64,000 nt of DNA, from the NCBI RefSeq assembly GCF_002860865.1, contig NZ_PKIE01000001.1, positions 558,001 to 622,000 of the forward strand. The letters are read 5' to 3'. Below, piece after piece: positions 1 to 9,703 of the stretch; the first letter of the stretch is position 1; every line of letters begins with the position of its first letter. The stretch is from Streptococcus mitis. GTDB taxonomy: Bacteria > Bacillota > Bacilli > Lactobacillales > Streptococcaceae. Below the pieces are notes generated by a model that saw nothing but the letters and a program-made list of their open reading frames with translations, searched no databases and was not told the origin of the DNA. A program made the position numbers and the translations under genes.

Positions 1-333
1 GACCCTAATATCCAGATTCTAGACATCATCAATAAGGATACCCACAAGGAAATCATCGCTAAACTGGACTACGATGCTCCATCTTGCCCTGAGTGCGGAA
101 GTCAAATGAAGAAATATGATTTTCAAAAAACCTTTCTCAAGGATAAAGAAAAGATTGTCAACGCCCTTCAACTACACTATTCTAACGCCAAATTAGAAGC
201 AACCAATAATCTCATTAAACTCATCAAACGCAATGCCTTTGGATTTCGGAACTTTGAAAACTTCAAAAAACGGATTTTTATCGCTCTCAATATCAAAAAA
301 GAAAGGACAAATTTTGTCCTTTCTCGATCTTAG
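1..333 (+). pseudogene. Internally deleted ISL3-family transposase fragment
   Basis: One open frame runs from the window edge to the stop at 331-333. The first ~43 codons resemble the N-terminal zinc-finger region of an ISL3 transposase (CPECGS at codons 29-34). From about codon 44 it jumps directly to the extreme C-terminus (residues like KLEATNNLIKLIKRNAFGFR, typical of the end of DDE transposases of this family). The whole catalytic DDE core of several hundred residues is therefore missing, without a frameshift. It cannot encode an active transposase. Assignment rests on motif recognition only. Confidence 0.75.
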
Positions 334-366
334 CTGACTTCAACCCACTACAGTTGACAAAGAACC
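1..366 (+). mobile_element. Remnant of an ISL3-family insertion sequence (IS1167-like), right end
   Basis: The window opens inside a transposase reading frame that ends at 333 and is followed at 344-366 by a terminal-inverted-repeat-like sequence (CCCACTACAGTTGACAAAGA and three more bases). Its complement, starting GGTTCTTTGTCAACTGTAG, is what I recall as the IR of IS1167-type ISL3 elements. A hairpin at 301-323 overlaps the last codons. The left end lies outside the window. The protein part is internally deleted, so the element is not autonomous. Confidence 0.75.
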
Positions 367-437
367 GAATTAATTTGATATTCCTAATCAATTTGTTCAT
401 ATCTTATTCTAATCAACTATATATTAATTATGATAAT

Positions 438-1166
438 TCATTCAATAGCCCAGTAAGAATAAGAGAACCACTCATTAATTAGACTAGCGATTTCTTTAGG
501 TGCTTCAGTATAAAGCTCATGGCCAAAGTTTTCTAGAAGAATAGTATCAAAATAGTCTGGCAATTCTTTTAGGGCTTCCTCTCTCCATGTAGCTTCATTA
601 GGATAGCGAGGACTAATAAACAAGGTAGCTCCCACTTCTCTCTTAAAAGCTTGTATTTTCCTCCGTAGGCGGAGGATCGCTTCTATATTTTCATAATTTA
701 TAGCCAACTCATATCTATTATACTCCGCATTCCAGTGATAGGACTGTCTTACAGCTTCCTCCATATTTTCTGACCAATACTTTGCTTCAGATTTCTCTTT
801 AGAAATAAGAAGAGCTAAGTCTGAAACGACTTGAGATTCGATATAGTTTTTAACTTCCTCTAACTCTGTATCTAAAGGTAAAATCTTATCTAAATCTAGA
901 TAGCCTCCATCCAAAAGAATCAGTTTTTTCACTTCATGAAATTCTGATGCGAGATAACGAGCCAAATCCCCTCCAAGAGAATGGCCTATCAGACAGATAG
1001 ATTCTCCCTCTACTATTTCCTTTTTAAACCATGCTTTCAATTCTGTTTCATCTCGAAGATGCTTTTCATACGGATTTAGAAAACAGACCTGCGAATCTAG
1101 TTCTTGAAGAAAATCCTTACTATGATAGACATTGCTTCCTAGACCGCCTATAAAATATTTTTTCAT
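438..1166 (-). CDS. Alpha/beta hydrolase
   Basis: A 242-residue cytosolic protein with no signal peptide. The nucleophile elbow GHSLGG places the catalytic serine at residue 63, and GHELYTEAP near the C-terminus supplies the probable catalytic histidine (about 216). An N-terminal IGGLGSN segment could form the oxyanion region. The family includes esterases, lipases and peptidases; nothing here fixes the substrate. Its ATG lies 3 bases beyond the stop of the upstream 103-residue protein, so the two are almost certainly co-transcribed. The ribosome binding site is weak (AGTAGAG), consistent with translational coupling. Confidence 0.75.
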   Translation of the reverse strand: MKKYFIGGLGSNVYHSKDFLQELDSQVCFLNPYEKHLRDETELKAWFKKEIVEGESICLIGHSLGGDLARYLASEFHEVKKLILLDGGYLDLDKILPLDTELEEVKNYIESQVVSDLALLISKEKSEAKYWSENMEEAVRQSYHWNAEYNRYELAINYENIEAILRLRRKIQAFKREVGATLFISPRYPNEATWREEALKELPDYFDTILLENFGHELYTEAPKEIASLINEWFSYSYWAIE

Positions 1167-1169
1167 TCT

Positions 1170-1481
1170 CTACTTAATACTATGCTTATTCATCTTTTGT
1201 TCAAAGATAGTTGTGATAATCTGACGCAATTCTTCTCTTTCTTTTTCTGGAATTTCACCACTTGTTTGAGCTGCAGCGTAGAGTTCAGGGTATTCAATTG
1301 AAATGCGTTTAATCGTACGTGTCGTAGCATGTTTTCTGACAAAAAACGGAATTCGCTTAATCAAGTCTTGTGGTACGAGTGCAAGAATCTTTTCAGCAGT
1401 TTCCTTGTCACTAATCTTAGACGTCGTAAGTCCCTTCTTAATCATTTCCTGTTCTTTTTCTGTAAAATCTTTTAATTCCAT
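1170..1481 (-). CDS. Conserved hypothetical protein, 103 residues
   Basis: I do not recognise a named family. The product is small, charged and mostly helical by composition, with a Lys/Glu-rich N-terminus and no membrane segment or cysteine motif. It is the first gene of a two-gene unit with the downstream alpha/beta hydrolase (3-base gap). A putative ribosome binding site (AGGAGG) lies just upstream of the ATG at 1481. The plus-strand reading frame over the same bases is a shadow. Confidence 0.6.
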   Translation of the reverse strand: MELKDFTEKEQEMIKKGLTTSKISDKETAEKILALVPQDLIKRIPFFVRKHATTRTIKRISIEYPELYAAAQTSGEIPEKEREELRQIITTIFEQKMNKHSIK

Positions 1482-1600
1482 TCGATTGGTCCTCCTATGT
1501 TCACTAAGTTAAATTATATACCAATTGTAGCAAGACGACAAATAGTCTGTTTGTAAAATGCTCTCTATACTACAATTTTCCTGTCACTCTTAATTGCTCT

Positions 1601-3343
1601 TTAATGAAAAATCACAAAACCTTTTGGAGAGATCACAAGCTGATTTTCCAATTCTAGGCAATTGCTTGCTAGTGCTACTGCTTCTTTTTCGACAATATAA
1701 TCTTCTGTTGATTGGTTGAAGATCGCTTTGAGGACCTGTCCTTCGTATTTCCATTCCAAGGCTACTAGATCTGGTTTGATTTCTTGAAGATCATACTTAC
1801 CATGCTGAATGGTTGCTGACGCTTGTTTTCTAATATTAATCAGCTTCTTCATGAAGTTAAGCATATCATTGTCACTTGATACGCGTTCCCAAGGCATACA
1901 ACGACGACAATCTGGGTCTGGACCGCCAGTTAAGGCTAACTCTGTTCCGTAATAGATACAGGGTGTTCCTTTTTGTAAAAAGAGAAAGGCTAGGGCTGAT
2001 TTGACAAGTTGAACGTCTTCATTTGCCGTCCATAAAATACGTTCTGTATCATGCGAATCTAGAAGATTAAACATAACCTCTGAAATCTGTTGCTTGTAAT
2101 ACATAGATTGGCCATTGATTTCATCGATGAACTGGTCTGTCTTCTTAATACCTCGTAAGAAATACTCTTTGATGCTATCAGATAACGGATAATTCATGAC
2201 AGCATGGAACTCATCTCCATTTAGCCAAGGCTGAGACGTATGCCAGACTTCTCCAAGGATATAAAGATCAGACTTTTTAGCTAAAACTGCCTTTCGGAAA
2301 TCCTTCCAAAATTGATGGTCAATCTCATTAGCCACATCCAAACGCCAAGCATCGATATCAAACTCTTCAATCCAATAAGTCGCAACCTTTAAAAGATAAT
2401 CCTTAACCTCTGGATTGGCTGTATTTAGCTTAGGCATATAGTCCTCAAAACCAAAAGCATGATAGGGTAACTCTCTCTTATTGGCTAGCTTTTCAGTTGT
2501 CACTGGGAATTGTTGAATATGGAACCAATCCCTATAAGCAGATTGCTCACCATTTTTGACAACATCTTGCCATTGAGGAGATTGCGAACCAATATGATTA
2601 AATACAGCATCCAGCATGATTTTCATACCTCGCTGATGCGCTTGCTCGACCAGTTCCCGAAAAGTCTCCTTGTCTCCAAAATGACGGTCAATTTCAAAGT
2701 AATCTGTCGTATTGTACTTATGATTGCTCGTAGATTCAAAGATCGGACAAAGATAAAGTCCAGTAATGCCCAAGTCTTGCAAGTAATCCAGATGGTCAAT
2801 CATCCCCTGTAAATCACCACCAAAGAAATCATCACTCTTAGGTGTGATAGATGATTCCCAGTCTAAAGTCCCTTCTGGGTTTAATTGAGCATTTCCATTG
2901 GCAAACCGCTCAGGAAATATCTGATACCATACCGTATTTGAAACCCAGTCAGGAATCTGGCATGCATCAATCTCATGAAGATAAGGCAACTTAAATCCAT
3001 TTCCAATAGCATGAAGATTTTCTAGAGAATTTTCCACACACCCTTTATCGCCATACAAAATACTTTGACCTTCTGTATCCTTGAGTTCAAAGAGATACTG
3101 GATACGTGCAAAGTCAACTGACACTTCAACCTGCCAATAATCAAAGATGGCATCAGAAGTTATCTTTGCCATTTCCTTCGTATCCTGATAAAATTCTTCC
3201 ATAAAAATAAAAGGATCACCATAATGCAAGTTGATGCTTTCAATGTCCCCTTTCTTAGTACGAATCCGAATATGGAGTTTCTTATCCTTATAAAGATAGG
3301 CATACTCCGACTCTGGCCTATGGTAAATAGCACTTAATTCCAT
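1601..3343 (-). CDS. GH13 alpha-glucan hydrolase (neopullulanase / cyclomaltodextrinase type)
   Basis: Cytosolic glycoside hydrolase family 13 enzyme, 580 residues, expected to open alpha-1,4 (and some alpha-1,6) linkages in maltodextrins or cyclodextrins. An N-terminal domain of about 115 residues precedes the TIM barrel, as in the maltogenic-amylase subgroup. The four GH13 regions are visible: DAVFNH (about 245), DAWRLDVANE with the nucleophile Asp (about 336), ILGEVWH with the acid/base Glu (about 365), and LLDSHD (about 432). I start at the ATG at 3343, which has AGGAG 8 bases upstream, instead of an in-frame ATG 14 codons earlier that lacks a ribosome binding site. No signal peptide. It stands alone, behind its own promoter and a LacI-type operator. 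Confidence 0.88.
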   Translation of the reverse strand: MELSAIYHRPESEYAYLYKDKKLHIRIRTKKGDIESINLHYGDPFIFMEEFYQDTKEMAKITSDAIFDYWQVEVSVDFARIQYLFELKDTEGQSILYGDKGCVENSLENLHAIGNGFKLPYLHEIDACQIPDWVSNTVWYQIFPERFANGNAQLNPEGTLDWESSITPKSDDFFGGDLQGMIDHLDYLQDLGITGLYLCPIFESTSNHKYNTTDYFEIDRHFGDKETFRELVEQAHQRGMKIMLDAVFNHIGSQSPQWQDVVKNGEQSAYRDWFHIQQFPVTTEKLANKRELPYHAFGFEDYMPKLNTANPEVKDYLLKVATYWIEEFDIDAWRLDVANEIDHQFWKDFRKAVLAKKSDLYILGEVWHTSQPWLNGDEFHAVMNYPLSDSIKEYFLRGIKKTDQFIDEINGQSMYYKQQISEVMFNLLDSHDTERILWTANEDVQLVKSALAFLFLQKGTPCIYYGTELALTGGPDPDCRRCMPWERVSSDNDMLNFMKKLINIRKQASATIQHGKYDLQEIKPDLVALEWKYEGQVLKAIFNQSTEDYIVEKEAVALASNCLELENQLVISPKGFVIFH

Positions 3344-3378
3344 TGTTCTGTCTCCTAATTCACTTTTATTTATCTTGT

Positions 3379-3436
3379 TGCGCAAACGTTTTCATAATCG
3401 TAATCCCAGTATACTACTTTCGTATTTTATTTGCAA
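3379..3436 (-). promoter_or_regulatory. Promoter and LacI-family operator (MalR/CcpA-like) of the GH13 gene
   Basis: On the minus strand a -35 TTGCAA (3431-3436) and -10 TATACT (3408-3413) are separated by 17 bases. Just downstream, across the expected start of transcription, lies TGCGCAAACGTTTTCA (plus strand, 3379-3394), with the CAAACGTTTG-type core recognised by LacI-family regulators. Its position would block initiation. In streptococci MalR and CcpA both use such cores; which one acts here is inference. Confidence 0.7.
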
Positions 3437-3519
3437 GGTTTGCCCGTAGTTTCGAGTGGATTGTTTCTATAAATAAAAAAGCAGTCAGCCTTACAACCAA
3501 CTACTTTTCAAATGATGAT

Positions 3520-4011
3520 TCACAAATGTCTTTCCAGCCACTCTATCTTTTTAAAATCCTTATTGTTATTGTGCTCATTTCGATAAGAATCTTGGGAAGA
3601 AGCCTTGTAAATACTTAAAAACTGTTCCAAACTTGGAACGCGAAAAGTGATGTTTTCGAGATGAATCAACTCTATATCCGATTCCGAAACTCCAGCAAAA
3701 TCAGGTAAAGAATCGATACTTCCGAATTCAACACTCAGACCATCTTTTTGGAATTCATGCTCATGAATATCTATTAAGTCATAGCCTAAGTGTTTCATCA
3801 CTTTCATTATCTTATCCCACTCATAAATTCTGAGATGATCGGGTGCTTCCCAACCTCTAGGGTCACCAGGCACATGAATGTCAATGTCAGACGGCCCCCA
3901 TTCTTCATTTGATCGGTATTCAAACCCCAAAGACCCCATGAGCGTCGGAGTGATTCCAACTTGGTTTAAATGAGAACAAATTGTTCGAAATTCATCAAAT
4001 AGAGAATTCAT
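3520..4011 (-). CDS. Nucleotidyltransferase-fold protein
   Basis: A 163-residue soluble protein whose N-terminal half looks like a minimal nucleotidyltransferase fold: MGSLGFEYRS followed by PSDIDIHVPG (about residues 24-50). These give the GS and DxD-type motif that binds metal and nucleotide in this superfamily. The C-terminal half contains VEFGSIDSL, which could carry the third acidic residue. No substrate can be named. A strong GGAGGAGG lies directly ahead of the ATG. It is a single gene between the GH13 gene and a lipid-kinase gene; all three are on the minus strand with clear gaps. Confidence 0.5.
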   Translation of the reverse strand: MNSLFDEFRTICSHLNQVGITPTLMGSLGFEYRSNEEWGPSDIDIHVPGDPRGWEAPDHLRIYEWDKIMKVMKHLGYDLIDIHEHEFQKDGLSVEFGSIDSLPDFAGVSESDIELIHLENITFRVPSLEQFLSIYKASSQDSYRNEHNNNKDFKKIEWLERHL

Positions 4012-4074
4012 TCCTCCTCCAATCGTTGATATAGAACTTAATTTCGTTGTGAATAATAAACTAATTTTTACCTT

Positions 4075-4956
4075 CTACTCTTTCGGTTTTGAAAATACTT
4101 CTACTCGCTGAGATAGGACTTTGATTTCTACAGGTAGGTTATCTGACTTATCCCCGTCAACATCTGACTCCAATTCACTATCTGAAGAAATTTTAATATT
4201 TCGCGCTTTTATATATTCGATATTATCATTTGCGACAACATCGCCTTTCAATAAATCTGGAATGACGGATAATTTGGAGAATAGAGATGCATCTTTTAAG
4301 ATCAAAATATTAGCATATCCATCTTTGTTTTCTTCAAAGATTTTTTTGTCAGCGAAGTAATTTGTCAAGAGAACCAAAACATGGCTCGCTTCACCAACAT
4401 AATTTCCATTTTCTGTCTCAACCTTAATGTTAAAGACCTGATCCGTCATGACGGACTTCATGGTATTAACAGCATAGGCTAAAATACCGAATTTTGTCTT
4501 GTCCTCGATTTCAACATTGTGAATCGCTTCTGGAACAGAACCGATACTAAAGATATAACCAAAATAATTGTCATTTGCTTTACCAATATCAATCTTATTG
4601 GTTAAATCAAAATCGAGTTCATCAATAGCGCCATCGATATCTTGGTTGATTTCCAAAAGTTTTGTAATGAGGTTACCCGTCCCACCAGGGATAATACCTA
4701 ACTTAGGAATGTAGTCTCTCTCAGCGATTCCCGAAATAACTTCATTGACAGTACCGTCTCCACCAAAAACAACTACTGCATCGTACTGTTCACGAGAAGC
4801 TTCTTCAGCAAAATGTGTTGCATCCAACGCTTTTTCTGTAATTTTGGTTTCCACGAGTTCAAAATAATCTTTTACCTTATTCTCCAGCTTGACCTTATAA
4901 TCCAAAGCCTTCTCCCCACCAGAGGTAGGGTTGATAATTAACATTGCTTTTTTCAT
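4075..4956 (-). CDS. Diacylglycerol kinase family lipid kinase
   Basis: 293 residues, the usual length of the DagK/YegS/BmrU family. The catalytic domain shows INPTSGG (residues 8-14), the nucleotide-binding FGGDGTVNEV (64-73) and PGGTGN (90-95). The C-terminal beta-sandwich ends near 285. Members phosphorylate diacylglycerol or related lipids at the inner membrane face; some have unknown lipid substrates, and the sequence alone does not decide. A putative ribosome binding site (AAGGAG) precedes the ATG. It is monocistronic. Confidence 0.85.
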   Translation of the reverse strand: MKKAMLIINPTSGGEKALDYKVKLENKVKDYFELVETKITEKALDATHFAEEASREQYDAVVVFGGDGTVNEVISGIAERDYIPKLGIIPGGTGNLITKLLEINQDIDGAIDELDFDLTNKIDIGKANDNYFGYIFSIGSVPEAIHNVEIEDKTKFGILAYAVNTMKSVMTDQVFNIKVETENGNYVGEASHVLVLLTNYFADKKIFEENKDGYANILILKDASLFSKLSVIPDLLKGDVVANDNIEYIKARNIKISSDSELESDVDGDKSDNLPVEIKVLSQRVEVFSKPKE

Positions 4957-5078
4957 TGATTTTCTCCTTAATATTCATAAGAAATGTTTATATTACATCG
5001 TATGCAGGTAAATGTACTACCATTATACAATGAAAATACGGAAAAGAGAAATATGAAGTACTAGAGATTGAAACTCTT

Positions 5079-5935
5079 TTATTTTACATCAACCTTATTA
5101 TCCCATCGCCTGAGTACATCCTTTAAGGGTTCATCCAAGTAAGAGTAGGATTTTTCCTTTATCCAATCAGGAATACCATAAGCTGCCTCTGCTATGCTGC
5201 CAGTGATTGCAGCAAGTGTATCACTGTCGCCACCAAGTGAGATGGCATTTCTTATAGCATCTTCGAAATCTGTACTTTCAAAAAAGGCAATAATGGCCTG
5301 AGGTACAGTGTCCTGGCATGTTTCGTTGAAACGGTATGTAGGGCGAATTTCATCTAAAGTTTGAGATAGATTGTAGCCGTATTCCTTCTCAATATAATCC
5401 TTAATCCGTTTTTTACATTCGGTAGGATTGTCGTTAATTGGTTGCTCATATTCGCTACAATAACCACCAAAATAAAATCGACATAGAAAGATAGCATCAG
5501 CTGTAGCCATGGCACCTTTGATACCTTCTGGATGGTTATGAGTTACCTCTGCAGAAAAACTAGCAAGTCTTCTAGATGATGGCCACATACCAGCTCTTGC
5601 ATAAAAACTACGGTCCATGACCCAAGCACAGGGAGAAACACGCATAGCTGATCCATTCTCCCGAAGCTATTATAAGGCTCACGGTTATCACTGTTTAGCC
5701 ATGCATTAAACCGAGCACCATAATCAGCATCCGGATACATTCTGCCATATTTCTTCATAGCGTCAATAAAGTCATCCTTTTGCTCACCATTCATGATTGC
5801 TTCTGCGACAGCACAGGTCATAACCGTATTATCTGTGAAAAAGCAGTCTTTCCGAAATAAAGGAAAGTCCTTTGATTTGATATTGTTCCACTAGTAAACC
5901 GAGCCAACAATGTCTCCAACGATTGCTCCGAGCAT
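5079..5935 (-). pseudogene. Broken ADP-ribosylglycohydrolase (DraG family) gene
   Basis: Reading from the ATG at 5935 gives MLGAIVGDIVGSVY, then an in-frame TAG at 5891-5893 (codon 15), then WNNIKSKDFPLF and onward, so one base change replaced a sense codon. A second lesion near 5656-5663 (net +2 or -1) shifts the frame inside the conserved SFGNGSAMR segment. The C-terminal piece resumes as GSAMRVSPCAW and continues to 5079 with the metal-binding SLGGDSDTLAA motif. The N-terminal metal motif reads FTDNTVMT, where active enzymes have FTDDT. Intact members remove ADP-ribose from proteins or small molecules. With two independent disruptions this copy is very unlikely to be functional. Confidence 0.9.
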
Positions 5936-5975
5936 GGTATTCCTCCTTGTGAACTCTTGGTTTAGACTGATATTT

Positions 5976-6593
5976 CTACTTCCTAAAGTCGTTTATTCTA
6001 TCAGCATATTCTGTCAAAAGATTCTTTGAATAAATTTTTTCATTCCTTGAATTTCTAACTTCTTTCCAAAGAATAGAAGCTACTTTTAACTTGTTTAAGT
6101 AGTTACGACTATTTTCGTCTGCACAGAAGTCCTTTAAAAATTGGTTCCATTGACAAACTGAATGGTCATACTTAGCATAATCTGAATTTCCATAATAGAC
6201 TTTTAGCATATCTTGGATTGTAAAACTCAAATCATTTTCTCTTTTTACTTTTCTCCAAGCTGTAGCCATATCAGCAGTAAATTTAAAAGGTGAAACATCT
6301 GTTAAAGTTGAGAAATATTCTCTAAAGTAAGTGTTAAAGGAGAATCCACATTCAAGTAAGGACGTATCTAAGGTGATAGCTTCCAATCTTTTCTTATTTC
6401 TTTTTGTGGGTGATTTTTTAATAAAATTTCCCTTAAAGTACTGCTCAATAATATGATTGAGTTCTTGTTTGGTACCTCTATATTCAAGTTCCAATATCTT
6501 ACATATCTGTGAAAGTTCATCACGATACCAATAATATTTATTAAACTCATCAAACGAAGTGATTTTATCAAATTCTGGTCTGTTCTCTATCAA
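5976..6593 (-). CDS. SAP-like domain protein of unknown function
   Basis: A 205-residue soluble protein. Residues ~21-53 (WYRDELSQICKIL, then a Gly-Thr-Lys turn and a second helix) look like a SAP helix-turn-helix, a small nucleic-acid-binding fold. The rest is helical, Lys/Arg- and aromatic-rich, with no catalytic motif I can recognise. The best start is a TTG at 6593 preceded by GGAG 8 bases upstream; there is no ATG nearby in frame. It lies next to the broken ADP-ribosylglycohydrolase gene but is separated by 40 bases. Function: unknown. Confidence 0.55.
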   Translation of the reverse strand: MIENRPEFDKITSFDEFNKYYWYRDELSQICKILELEYRGTKQELNHIIEQYFKGNFIKKSPTKRNKKRLEAITLDTSLLECGFSFNTYFREYFSTLTDVSPFKFTADMATAWRKVKRENDLSFTIQDMLKVYYGNSDYAKYDHSVCQWNQFLKDFCADENSRNYLNKLKVASILWKEVRNSRNEKIYSKNLLTEYADRINDFRK

Positions 6594-6665
6594 TATTTTA
6601 GCTCCACAAAAAAATTTAGGTTTTCATCTTAAAATAATGGAGTTTTAGTTTCTTTATTTTGAGCA

Positions 6666-8036
<1,371 letters not shown>

Positions 8037-8048
8037 CTATTGGCCGAC

Positions 8049-8088
8049 AAAAAAGACGGCAACGTTACGGTTACCATCTATTATACCA
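8049..8088 (-). promoter_or_regulatory. Extended -10 promoter with an immediate terminator-like hairpin before rlmD
   Basis: On the minus strand an extended -10 element TGGTATAAT lies at 8080-8088, with no convincing -35. About 5 bases downstream a small hairpin (GGTAAC / GTTGCC arms, 8058-8075) is followed by a TCTTTTTT run (8050-8057). The hairpin could terminate etrx2 read-through, attenuate rlmD transcription, or both. Confidence 0.5.
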
Positions 8089-8120
8089 TGAAATTTGTAA
8101 TCAGATTCTCTTTATCTATG

Positions 8121-8678
8121 CTAGTTCATTTCTTTAAATGCTGCTTCTGCATCCGCGTTGCTGATAACACCAAATTGTATCTTTCCAATCTTTCCTTGGC
8201 TATCAATTAGGTATTCTGTAGGAATGCTTCGAATTTGATAAGCTTGGAAGGTAGTTGCTTTAGTATCATAAAGAACGGGAATATCCTTATAACCTTGATC
8301 TTGGAACCATTGTGGGAATTGCTCAACAGTTTTTTCACCTTGAATTCCTGGTGCAATGACACTAAGAATTTCGAAATCGCGATCTGGTTTCGCAGCTAAT
8401 TCCATCAACTCAGGCATACTTTTCTTACATGGACCACACCATGAAGCCCAAAATTTCAAGTAGACTTTTTTACCCTTATAATCAGATAACTTAACTTCTT
8501 TACCATCCATAGATTGCAAGGTAAAGTCTGGAGCCTCTTTTCCAACAGCAATTTGTTGTACAGTAGTTTGTTGTTTTGGCTGTTGTGCTGCTTGAGACTT
8601 TTTAGTCTCTTCCTCACCACAGGCCATCAATACGACTAATGACAAGAGGCTTAAGCCAGCAAACATTACTTTTTTCAT
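8121..8678 (-). CDS. etrx2: Extracellular thioredoxin-like lipoprotein (TlpA family)
   Basis: 185 residues. A signal peptide with lipobox LMAC (Cys ~20) anchors the protein to the outer face of the membrane, followed by a Gln/Lys-rich linker. The thioredoxin domain begins near residue 48 (APDFTLQSMDGKEVKLSDYKG) and holds the redox motif WASWCGPCKKS (~82-92) and the cis-proline segment SIPTEYL. The adjoining ccdA gene would pass electrons to it from cytosolic thioredoxin. Pneumococcus has two such pairs. This one lacks a neighbouring msrAB gene, which matches the Etrx2/CcdA2 pair. The ATG lies 11 bases past the ccdA stop with a good ribosome binding site. Confidence 0.85.
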   Translation of the reverse strand: MKKVMFAGLSLLSLVVLMACGEEETKKSQAAQQPKQQTTVQQIAVGKEAPDFTLQSMDGKEVKLSDYKGKKVYLKFWASWCGPCKKSMPELMELAAKPDRDFEILSVIAPGIQGEKTVEQFPQWFQDQGYKDIPVLYDTKATTFQAYQIRSIPTEYLIDSQGKIGKIQFGVISNADAEAAFKEMN

Positions 8679-8689
8679 CTTTTTCTCCT

Positions 8690-9397
8690 TTATTCAAAAA
8701 TTCCAGCTAGAACATTTACTTGTCCTAGTATTAACAAAATTCCCATTAAAATAATGAGGAAACCACCAATTTTCTTTAGTAGCATCATATGACGCTTTAT
8801 TTTACTAAAATAAGGCATGACTACACCTGAAGCTAGTGCCAAGACTAAGAAGGGAATAGCCATCCCTAGAGTGTAAATAAGAGTATAGATAGCACCTTGC
8901 CAAGCGCCATTGCCTCCAGAAGCCGCAAGCGCTAAAACCGAACTCAAAACTGGACCAATACAAGGCGTCCAACCGAAGCTAAAGGTAATACCGAGTAAAA
9001 AGGCTGACCAATAACGATTGGCTTCTGATTTCTTAAAAGTTAAGCTTTTTTGAACCTCTAATTTCTTAAAATGAAAAATTTCCATCTGGTGAAGGCCTAA
9101 AATGATAATAATCGTACCCATGGTATAGCGAAACCAATTGGCATAGAGAATATTACCAAAGTAACCAGCTCCAAATCCTAGAATAAAGAAAATGAGTGAA
9201 ATACCTGCGATAAAGCAAAGCGTTCGAATCAAACCTGACCAAGCAACTTTTCTACCAAATAAAGAAAAGCTTTTTGCACTTTCTTGATCATCCAGCAAAA
9301 TTCCAGTATAAACTGGTAACAGAGGAAAAATACAAGGGGAAAAGAAAGACAAGACCCCTGCTAAAAAAACTGAGATTGAAAATACTAGCGTTTCCAA
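8690..9397 (-). CDS. ccdA2: Thiol-disulfide electron transporter CcdA
   Basis: 235 residues with six hydrophobic segments, the size of CcdA/DsbD-beta proteins. The two redox cysteines sit in FFSPCIFPLLPVY (residue ~22) and in GWTPCIGPVLS (~146), each flanked by prolines as expected. The protein carries reducing equivalents across the membrane to extracellular thioredoxins, here to the lipoprotein encoded just downstream. The start is the ATG at 9397. The assignment ccdA2 instead of ccdA1 is from gene context (no msrAB). Confidence 0.87.
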   Translation of the reverse strand: METLVFSISVFLAGVLSFFSPCIFPLLPVYTGILLDDQESAKSFSLFGRKVAWSGLIRTLCFIAGISLIFFILGFGAGYFGNILYANWFRYTMGTIIIILGLHQMEIFHFKKLEVQKSLTFKKSEANRYWSAFLLGITFSFGWTPCIGPVLSSVLALAASGGNGAWQGAIYTLIYTLGMAIPFLVLALASGVVMPYFSKIKRHMMLLKKIGGFLIILMGILLILGQVNVLAGIFE

Positions 9398-9703
9398 TAA
9401 AGAACCAACTTTCTTAAGAATTTAAACCTATTGTACTATAAATATTAAAATTTGTATCAAGTTTGCTACGGTTAGCTGTATTCACTATGACGTTATAATG
9501 AATTTGACCTAAAATAGTACACCATGGTTTCTATAGCAGATTGAAATAAAATCTAGAGAAATCAATTAATTATAAAACATTATTAGAAATTGAATTGAAT
9601 TTCGCATTCAAGGTGTTCGATTTTTTCATTTCACTATAGATAAAAGAAAAAATTGAAGAAAATTGTCCAAAGAGCCCTTTTCTTCAATCTAGCTTTGATT
9701 ATT
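9398..9703. other. Intergenic region between map and ccdA2
   Basis: 306 bases, A+T-rich, with no open frame of note. It holds the map terminator (9645-9688). A poorly spaced minus-strand promoter candidate for ccdA2 has TTGATA at 9455-9460 and TACAAT at 9430-9435 (19-base spacer). Nothing else is recognised. Confidence 0.5.
9645..9688 (-). terminator. Rho-independent terminator after map
   Basis: On the minus strand, arms ATTGAAGAAAA and TTTTCTTCAAT (11 bp) enclose a 15-base loop and are followed by a TTTTTTCTTTT run. Confidence 0.85.

Noticed and set aside
1303..1512. Plus-strand open frame of 69 codons
   Set aside because: Lies antisense over the 103-residue gene and its start, with no ribosome binding site and no protein-like composition.
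2510..2812. Plus-strand open frame of 100 codons inside the GH13 gene
   Set aside because: Fully antisense to a clearly conserved enzyme; codon pattern is that of a shadow frame.
3343..3618. Plus-strand open frame between the GH13 and nucleotidyltransferase genes
   Set aside because: It runs over the GH13 promoter and operator and the 3' end of the next gene; no ribosome binding site or recognisable motif.
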